DNA from: Iris pallida
Taxonomy: Eukaryota > Streptophyta > Magnoliopsida > Asparagales > Iridaceae
Reading direction: 5' to 3'
DNA length: 64,000 bases
NCBI GenBank assembly: GCA_029216955.1
Contig: JANAVB010006998.1
Coordinates: forward strand, 186,001-250,000
Shown here piece by piece: positions 56,115 through 64,000 of this stretch. Every line of letters begins with the position of its first letter. The stretch's first letter is position 1. A model generated the notes under the pieces. That model had not been told where the DNA came from. It was given only the letters and a program-made list of their open reading frames with translations, and ran no database searches. Both the position numbers and the translations under genes were made by a program.

Positions 56115-57912
56115 CTATGTATTCTCCGGGGCTGCATCACCACCTCCTCCTTGGGTATCCTCCTATTGAGTAGGCATCGATGCTGATGGAGTCGTCATGA
56201 TCTGTGTATAATTGAGAAGTCCGGGGGAGAATATGCTATCCCGCTGACCACTCCCCTCAGCGGCCTGCTGATAAGTTTACTCACAAGGCCAGTGATAAGT
56301 TTGCTGGCCAGCCCATTGAGAAATACCTTGACTAGCCCATTAAGAAGTTCCCTCACCAGCCCAATGAGAAGTTCCTTGGCTAGCCCACTGAGAAGTTCCC
56401 TCGTCAGCCCCCTGATAAGGGACTTTGTTATCTTGTTGAGGGGGGCTATCCGCATGCCAAATATTGGTATACTTCCCACGTGGACGTGCTTGTCGTTGCC
56501 TAACAAACACTTGAGGATAATCAGACGGAATATGTAAAAGAGGCTTCGAGGGGACTAAAAATTCTTACATACTATCCAAAAATGTTTTTACTGTTGTGTC
56601 ATAGGAGTCTCTATCTGAATGACAATTTTGGTATGTTTCCCACAAACCTGGCAGCTGAAATTTTGAGTGGAATCCAATTAATTCATATAAATAAGTACTA
56701 TAGAGACGTACATTTTCATAAAAAAAGACGTACCTTTCCAACTACATGTTCATAAAATCCACGCAAACTAGAATAATCTATGGCCTGATGTTGGAAACGA
56801 GGCTCCTCATATCGGTAGGATCTGTTACTGATAAGAGGATCTCTCCACCAAGATCTATATGCAATATCACCTAATGCTACATTATTTAAACAAATATGAG
56901 CATATAATTTCCTATAATTTTTGGAATTTTATTTTGTTAAACTTACCATCTGACATAGAGTTCATCATTTCAGACAAGTGTCCCACGTTATGTGTTTCAA
57001 ATCTAGAATTCCACCAAGGAATCAATCTGCGTGCTCTTACCATTACATTGCCTCTACTACGGTTTAAAAATGGCGGCTTGTCGAAAATGTGTTGTTTCGT
57101 CTAGAATTGTCGTATAACATGATCAGCTGGATGGTAAATTATATCACCATAGAATATTATGGAGAAAGGAGACTATGGTTAAAGGCTATTGTTTGTATCT
57201 TAGAAGGATTCTGCTCGTCAAGTCGGTATGGTAGATATATTACCTATTTGATGTCAAAAAAATTATAAGATAATAAACATATTGACTTGATCATCTTTAT
57301 AGTAAAGATATTTTACCTCGTTATACTTTAGTGAATCAAATTGGCCCCGATATATAGAGACAACCGGGTGTTCACAATGTATACGATCTGCTGCAACCGT
57401 AGTCCACCGTAATGTTGACGGGAAGGCACCATCGTCGGTATTAATACAAGAGACTGGTCTAGCGATATAAAAATGCTCGTAAGAACAAACCTAAAAATTA
57501 TGAACATATGATATAAGTATGCATATTTTGAATGTAAATGAAATTAATTAACAACTTTATACCTATATTAATGTCATACATCCATTTTAATTTTTTTTCC
57601 TTTTATCCACGGAGAGAAATTGTACAAAATCTAACATAGAACTATATAAATATGCCAACACCGATGCCCCCCATGCGTGGCACGTAGGTTCGGTCAGGTC
57701 TACCAAAAAAGGTAGAAAACGCAAATCTACCTTATCTGATGAGTCTGGAAAAAAATTGCGCTAATTAGGCCTAGTAAGTAGGCCCTAGTGCAAGCAAGGA
57801 CCTGACATATTAGTAAGAAATGTTATGTTTTTAAATTAAATTAACAAATATATTATGCAAACAATAACATTAAATGTTATAATTACCCGATCATCATCTA
57901 CTCAGATCTCTT
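56115..57912 (-). pseudogene. Plant mobile domain (PMD/MAIN-like) gene, C-terminal part
   Basis: Minus-strand exons, separated by introns, match the plant mobile domain: V-D-L-T-E-P-T-C-H-A-W-G-A-S and A-Y-L-Y-S (57610-57740), then Y-E-H-F-Y-I-A-R-P and L-R-W-T-T-V with I-Y-R-G-Q-F-D-S-L (57320-57490), then V-I-R-Q-F and M-V-R-A-R-R-L-I-P-W-W (56945-57120), then S-W-W-R-D-P-L (56770-56880). A repetitive tail (56240-56460) and a stop at 56115-56117 end it. A stop follows V-I-R-Q-F and others lie in the tail. The N-terminus is cut off by a CACTA element at 57913. It is tail-to-tail with the MULE transposase, suggesting one MULE carried both. PMD proteins include TE-derived host silencing factors. 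Confidence 0.75.
56240..56460. repeat. 33-bp minisatellite in the PMD tail
   Basis: Units such as CAGCCCATTGAGAAGTTCCCT repeat about six times at 33-bp spacing. On the minus strand they encode an E-G-T-S-Q-W-A-type 11-residue repeat; some copies have a stop. Confidence 0.85.
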
Positions 57913-58375
57913 CACTACTAAAATATTGGTAATTAGCGACGAAAGTTTTTGTCGCTAATTAGGAGATTTCCATCGCTAATAACATTTAACGTCACTATGA
58001 AAAATTCGTCGGTAATTAGTCGCCATAGCAACGGATTACCGATGGATATGCCGACAAAAAATAGTGACGGCTTAGCAACGAATATAAACTGTCGACAAAC
58101 GCTGCAACACATTAGCGACGGAATACCGACATATTTTTGTTTGCCAAAAAATGACTTTTTCCAGAAGCTTAGTAATGGAAATTTCTATCGCTGACTCGTC
58201 TGATATGCTTTTGGTATCAGACAGAACGACAGTGGCGGATATTTACGTCACTAGTTCGTCGCTAACGTACAAAGATTCGTCGGTATTCCGTCGATAGTCC
58301 ATCGCTAGCCTACAATTTTTTCAAAGATTCGTCGTTATTCCGTCGCTGGTCAGTCGCTAAGTTTTTTATTATTGC

Positions 58376-58655
58376 CAGACTAAATGGTTCCATCTTTGCT
58401 CAAACCTGTCAATATATATATACAATTACATAAAATGATATACAGTAAAATAAACTCCAATATATACACAAATTAACCCAGCACCAATATATACATTAAA
58501 ATAAACTCCAATAAATATCCAAACCTGCTCAATCCATACAAACTCGTCCAGCAGTCGTAATATAGTACACATACACAAATTTCTTCAATAATACATAAAC
58601 TCTCTAAAGTTCATACAAACTCATCGATCAAATACAACCAAAAATCATACAAATA
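58376..58655. other. Non-coding 3' flank of CACTA Transposase_24 gene
   Basis: A/T-rich sequence with repeated AATAAACTCCAATA and CATACAAACTC words, equivalent to the region that holds the hairpin in the other CACTA element. No comparable hairpin is seen. Confidence 0.5.
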
Positions 58656-60630
58656 TCAAACTGATGGTGGAGGAGGTAGCGGAGGCAGAGGCAGTTGTCC
58701 GCATGTATATATCTGCCTAGGACCAAAGTGATGATCCGTTGTACGTCCTGGGCAGGAACACCTGCAAAGAGTCGGCGACATGACAAGAGGTACCGTGTTC
58801 GAAGTCGGAGTCGGTGCAGTAGGCATTGTGGTTGTCGGAGGAGCCGGTGTAGTAGGCGCTGTGGTCGAAGGAGGAGTCATTGCCGGAGGCGCTGAGGTCG
58901 AAGCTGGAGCCGGTGCAGTGGTAGTAGGAATCAGACCAGCTGTGTTTAGAACTCCGGTCACCTAGGTCATCTGACCCTGTAGGGCCACCAAAATTTGTGT
59001 AATCTGCTGCAAAGTGTAGGTTCTGGCAGTAACTTTAGTCTGTGTACCTACAAGTGGAGGTAGAGGTGGAGGTGGAGGTGAAGGTGGAGATAGAGGAGCT
59101 CTGGAATAAACGGACGGCTGGAATGCCAATGATCCGGTACCGTACACGTTGTCCCCTTTCCCTCTACCGACAGCTTGTATCCACAAGTCGTTCCTCGCAG
59201 CCGACGTCGATAGCTGATTAGTCCCAGCTCCCCCCTCAGCAGCCCCTCCAGCAGCAGTCCCTCCCTCACCGACACGACTCTCTAAAGTCTCATATGTCTC
59301 CTATATTTATATAGGTGAATAGATTTAGAGTTATTATTCATATTTTAGTTACTATTAAGTATTGTTATTATTAGGGTCTCATACGTCTCCTATATTTATA
59401 TAGGTGAATAGATTTAGAGTTAATATTCATACTTTAGTTACTATTAAATATTTTTATGGTTAGGTTCTCATACGTCTCCTATTTTTTTTTTTGATTTATA
59501 TTGCTACTTAGGGTTATTATTTAGAGTTAATATTCATATTAGAGTTATGACTAGCTGTTTAGGTAAAATAAATATAGTTAAGTACGTAAAGACGAAGAAG
59601 AAATATAATTAGATATAGGACTCAAAAAACATACATAGGCTTTGGTCGTCCGATCATCTACGAGCTTTCCATCCTTCTTTTGCTTATGGGTACACTCGAA
59701 AACTTTAGGAAAGTCGATGAAGTTCGGGTCTCCGCCTACCCTAGCGACCTCCTCGTACTATAACAATTAAACATCAATTTATAACTAAACATTAAATTTA
59801 AATAATTGAAGAAATAACAAATAAGAATACTCACCAATCGTCGATAATGCTCTGAAATTGGGATAGATCCACCCGTGTGGTGACCACCCTTAGCATGAAC
59901 AACCTTTGCCTTTTTGCACTTGGCCTTATAGGCTGGGGTGTCTATTTTCTTCTTCATTGCCTCCCAAAATTTCTCCTTCAACCACTCGTGGCGAAGAGCA
60001 ATATTTAATGTAGCCAACGCCTTCTGGTCGTTGACCATATCCCTCAATCTCTTGTTGGCGATGGTCTTGTAGCACTTTTGGATCGCCTGATCTCTGTGCG
60101 ATGGCCACCAGTACAAATTCTGCAAATAAGAACAAATAAAAACAAATGAGCAAATATTTAAGAAATTTTGTAAATAAAGACGATATTATTTAGGCATATC
60201 CCAAGCATCTCTAGCCAAATGAATCGTCTATCAAGTGGGATGTCCCCAAAGTTCAGATATGGACCATATAATTGACGACGCATCAACTCGCCCAAATCTC
60301 TACCAGTCTGGACCAGAAAGAACCTGCAATTAACAAAACAATGTACGATTAGTTAATAAAGAGAGTATGAATAAATGTGCCTAATAACAATTATATACTT
60401 ATGTTGTTCCATCGGCCCATAGCTCGGAACAAGTGATGCCGTCTTGCCACTCTGGTAGAGTAGGAGGGTCTGCAAATCCTGGTCGATGTATGTACACTCC
60501 ACGGTCGACCAAAAGGCCAGGATATAGAACCACGATGGAATATCCATCCCATCATTTTGCCCTCTTGCTTGGTCCGATAGCTAGTGCTCGAAGTCTTTCG
60601 TCGGTCAATTGTGTGCCAGGACGAAAAACC
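58656..60630 (-). pseudogene. CACTA Transposase_24 (TNPA-like) gene, decayed
   Basis: It parallels the five-exon gene at 12949-14940. Recognisable exons: 60180-60330 (R-R-Q-L-Y-G-P-Y-L-N-F-G-D), 59835-60122 (K-C-Y-K-T-I-A-N-K-R, ending G-G-S-I-P-I-S-E-H-Y-R-R-L), 59636-59757 (D-P-N-F-I-D-F, D-D-R-T-T-K-A-Y) and 58656-59280 (L-W-I-Q-A-V-G-R-G-K-G, then a Pro/Thr-rich tail). A TAG after Q-G-Q-M-T at 58962 and a doubtful first exon (60391-60630) show decay. The intron at 59290-59475 has a direct repeat of about 87 bp (CATACGTCTCCTATATTTAT). Confidence 0.75.
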
Positions 60631-60725
60631 TAAAACATCACATATCATAACGTCATTAGACAAAGCTTGGACAAATTATTGAATTTATAATAGTTAAATA
60701 ATTTTAATCCTTACATAATTATGGA

Positions 60726-63057
60726 ACCACGATGGAAATTTTCTGTCAACCTCTCTAGCAAGATCATCATCATCAATATTATGTCTCTCTATTTTTACCT
60801 CAGCTCTAAAAATACTGTGATAATAATGAGAAAAGTTAGAGATTTTTTTTTACAAATATATAGCAAAATTAGAATATGTAGGAAAATTGGAATATGTCGC
60901 TTACTTCTCTATATCTTCCATCTCCTCCATACCACTATTTAGGCAGATATACCGATGAACGGCTTCAAACTCATCATCCTCCAACTAGCGTAACTTAGTA
61001 GCACTTGTAGGCTTGCCACCAACATTAAAGATGGTATAGATTCCACTATTCAGTGCATCGACCTCACCTTCATCATTTTTTGGTGCTCTATTCTAGTTTG
61101 TTTTGACATGAGTATCGAAGTAGATTGAGCAGAAGTTTGAGAACTCCTCAATAATATATGCTTCGCATATCGAAGCTTCTACATGCCCACTTTTCTCTTC
61201 AGGTGATATAGATATTTATAAATAATATATTCAATATTAGAACTGTTTGAATAAAATAATTATTAGTACTAGATAATTAATTATTTTATACCTCTCAAAT
61301 TGATACATCCATTGATAATGGACGGGAGCACAGATACGTGTTTTGTATGCAAGATGAATCGACAAATGTTCCATACTATCAAAAAGCCGGAGGGCACACC
61401 TTTCTAACTTGCACAATATCAATACAATCTTTTTCTCAAGTTCAAACATATATTGCACCGTCAACTTACTTGAACACAAATCTCTATTGAATATAGATAA
61501 CTAGGCCAGCGGACCCACTTGAGAAGGCAGCATCTCTCTCAGAGCGATAGGAAGTAAACGCTCCATGAATATGTGGCAATCATGACTCTTCATCCCTATC
61601 AGCTTGCATTCGTTGAGATCGACACATCTTGCCAGATTCGACACGTAACCGTTAGAAAATCTCAACTTTGTAATCCAATTGCATATTATCATCCTATTCA
61701 GTGTAAATGGTGCTGAGGGCTTGACCCAGTTACCATTGGATCTTTGTGTTCGATGCAACTATGGACGCCTGTAAATAATTTCCAAGTCCTTTTTTGCTTT
61801 GGAATTGTCTTTCATTTTTCCCTTGATATTTATCACCGTATTGAAGATGTTGTCGAATACATTTTTCTCAATATACATGACATCAAGATTGTGTCTTTTG
61901 AGATTGTCCTTCCAATAAGGTAAGTCCCAAAAGATACTCCGTTTCGTCAAATTATGGCTATGCCTTCAAAGTAATGGTCCGATTTCGGATCTTCTATTAC
62001 AGTTGGCAAATCCTCTACCTCTGACCAAACGATATCTCTAGTCAATCTCAACGGGGGAGGAATTAGTTCCTGTTTACCAGCTCTAAAGGCGTCCATGTTC
62101 CTTCTCTATGGATGCGACATAGGAAGGAACTGCCAATGACAATAAAAAAAAAGCTTTTTCTCCATTTTGAAGGCGGAATGCCTTACTCTTTTCCATACAT
62201 ATCGGACAAGACATAATACTATGAGTACTCCACCCAGATAATATTTTGTATGCTGGAAAATCATTGATGGTCTACATCAAGATCGCTCTCATCTGAAAGT
62301 TCTGCTCCATCGATATATCATACGTCTGAATGTCGAACTGCCACAATTGTTTCAACTCGTCCACCAACGGCTGTAAGTAGATATTGATGTTCTTCTTTGG
62401 ATTTTTTTTGGACCGGGTACGATAAGTGTTAAGAACATATAAGGAGTCTTTATGCACATCCACAGTGGTAGATTGTAAGGGATCAATATTACCAACCAAC
62501 AGGAGTACTGAGCTCTCGACAGTCCGAAAGGAGTGAATCCATCAGAACATAAAGCCAGCCGAACATTCCTAGGCTCCGCAGCAAATCCAAGATGACATCG
62601 ATCAAAATGCATCCATGCCTCTCCATCGGATGGATGAGATAATTCTCCTTCATCCATCTTCCATTATTTGCTATGCCATGTCATGTGTTCTGTAGTATTC
62701 GACGACATATACATCTTTTGTAGCCTTTTTGTGATCGGCAAAAACTGCATGTATTTGTAGGGGTGCAAACTTGCTCGTGCAGTTGATTTTTCTTTGCCCT
62801 GAATGGACTTGTACCAGTCTTCATGACAGAAAATAACTCTATCTTTATCATTGTGCTCCTTGTAGTACACCATGCAGCCGTTTTGACAAAAATCTATCTT
62901 TTCATAGCCTAATCCGAGTTTTTGTATCATCATCTTCGACTTGTAAATTTTTTTTGGCAAGTCCTTCGCTCCTTTTGGCAGCAACTCTCTAACAAACAGA
63001 ATTATTCGGTCGTAGCATTCCTGCAATAAGTTAAAATTAGACTTGAGGTTCAACAGC
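60726..63057 (-). pseudogene. CACTA TNP2 transposase, decayed and truncated
   Basis: The same family as at 15144-18772. Visible pieces in order: G-Y-E-K-I-D-F-C-Q-N-G-C-M (62664-63053), H-P-S-D-G-E-A-W and S-D-G-F-T-P-F-G (62352-62657), Q-N-F-Q-M-R-A (62272-62499), R-S-I-F-W-D-L-P-Y-W and N-L-D-V-M-Y-I-E-K-N-V (61759-61950), S-H-D-C-H-I-F-M-E-R (61501-61758), S-M-E-H-L-S-I-H-L (61237-61479), C-E-A-Y-I-I-E-E-F near 61150 and F-P-S-W-F-H-N-Y near 60740. Several frame changes and stops occur. The DUF4216 exon expected next is missing. The N-terminus is cut off by the LTR at 63058. Confidence 0.88.
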
Positions 63058-64000
63058 TGTCACGACCCACTCTCGAATAATCGGACACGAGTCGGACACG
63101 CCCAGCCTTCGTCGTTAGACACGATGAAGTAAGTTGTACCAATATCTAGGGAGAACTATGAATCAAGATAAGAATGAAAGTAAATCACAGCATCTAATAT
63201 ATCGAATCCCAGAATCTCAGATACAAGTCTAAATATTATTACATTCCAGCAAATGTAAAATATACTGATGTCTCTAATACAAGTCTAGATAAGGCTAAAA
63301 GAAAATACTAGGCTTTCTCAGCCTCTAGGTCCTGGGCAACATCAACTGGCTCATAGGTGCCTCTAGGCTCTTGCCCATAGTAAATATCGCAGATAGCCTC
63401 TAGCTCACCTGCAACATATCCTAGTCAGGAGCGGAGCTAAATATATCCAAAAAAATGAACATGAACATCATGATATGAACAAGAACACAGGAAATATATA
63501 TAAAGTACAAGAAATGAGAACAAGACATAAAAAATAAACATGAATACTGAAAGCAAATACAAGGAACATGATATGAGTCCTGAATATGAAATACAACCTG
63601 AACCTAAAATGTGTAATATATCAAAATACATCCAGAGTGTGTGATCGGCTTGGGTAGATTCAATGAACATGAAATGGTACGGCTTCGATCCCGCGTACAT
63701 AATGCGGGGCCTAAGCTATTCACATGAATAGTAACACGGGTTTGATCACACATCCGTAGTATTTCCCCTTCCAGACACAAGTAAACTCAAGAAACATGAA
63801 ACAAGACAATCTCGTGATATATCGTGTCGACAAGGAGATACAAGAATGAATATACAAGACATGAGAAAATGAACAAGTCCGAGGAGTATACTTGCCTTGC
63901 TCAGGGTGATCAAATGTGGGTAGTAAAGCTGGAAATCCTTCTGTTTAATGATTACAATTGATTAAAAATCTATACAAGTTTAGTTTAGTGATCTTCTAAT
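63058..64000 (-). mobile_element. LTR of retrotransposon, partial, runs off window
   Basis: TGTCACGACCCACTCTCGAA begins directly inside TNP2 and is the inverted 3' end of an LTR. On the minus strand it shows a TTCATGT-rich stretch and a GACTAGGATATGTTGCAGGTGAG phrase comparable with the LTR at 5107-8292, so it belongs to the same broad family. No coding region is seen. Confidence 0.65.

Larger units (their letters stand above)
57913..63057 (-). mobile_element. CACTA element, left end intact, right side interrupted by LTR
   Basis: It begins CACTACTAAAATATTGG at 57913, sharing its first 13 bases with the complete CACTA element. Subterminal TTAGCGACGAA / TTCGTCGCTA words fill 57930-58360. The Transposase_24 and TNP2 genes follow on the minus strand in the same order as in that element. 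TNP2 is cut at 63058 by an LTR, so the right end is not in the window. It is inserted in the PMD pseudogene. Confidence 0.85.

Noticed and set aside
59048..59275. Alternative minus-strand frame with Leu/His repeats
   Set aside because: Frame shadow of the Transposase_24 last exon over a proline-rich coding repeat.

Overview
This is a stretch of repeat-rich nuclear DNA from a flowering plant. Nearly everything recognisable is a transposable element of a plant-type family: Ty3/gypsy chromovirus-like LTR retrotransposons, Ty1/copia elements including a SIRE-type one, CACTA (En/Spm) DNA transposons with TNP2 and Transposase_24 genes, a MULE with a plant mobile domain (PMD) companion, MITEs and a SINE-like piece. 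There are no operons, ribosomal RNA genes or clear tRNA genes. Only one short stretch (26416-26699, minus strand) looks like a host-type protein-coding exon, and I do not recognise its product. I cannot name the species.

Layout. 1-3690: 3' end of a Ty3/gypsy element (integrase C-terminus, polypurine tract, a 3.1-kb 3' LTR carrying a 0.9-kb minisatellite). 3691-8292: older LTR-derived DNA, including a second LTR family rich in CA repeats and TTGAC motifs. 8821-11542: 3' part of a SIRE-type copia element (broken extra ORF plus 3' LTR). 11667-21620: a roughly 20-bp satellite split by a complete 9.4-kb CACTA element (11850-21216, target duplication TAT) that encodes both a Transposase_24 protein and a TNP2 transposase, and that holds a long hairpin-forming inverted repeat. 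21640-22511: one end of another CACTA element, inserted in a copia pol fragment (22512-23030).

23031-26949: low-information DNA with an LTR remnant, a small MITE, a 39-base G run and the orphan exon. 26950-33658: a complete copia element on the minus strand with a 5-bp duplication (CGGAA), inserted in a MITE-like sequence. 33936-36850: non-coding DNA with a very large AT/GT palindrome. 37352-42981: a CACTA-like element that has lost its right end and is flanked by 135-bp direct copies of a MULE 5' region.

42982-57912: a MULE transposase pseudogene (plus strand) facing a PMD pseudogene (minus strand). The transposase is split by a complete non-autonomous, gag-only Ty3/gypsy element (45025-55685, duplication ATATG), whose 5' LTR is in turn split by a solo LTR of a related family (45135-47873, duplication TTATA). 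57913-63057: one side of another CACTA element, with decayed Transposase_24 and TNP2 genes, itself interrupted at 63058 by an LTR that runs off the window.

The nesting gives a relative chronology: MULE/PMD first, then CACTA and Ty3 insertions into it, then the solo-LTR family into the Ty3 LTR. Most coding regions are broken. The CACTA TNP2 at 15144-18772 is the best preserved, with an open frame of about 1,154 codons broken only by three TAG codons.
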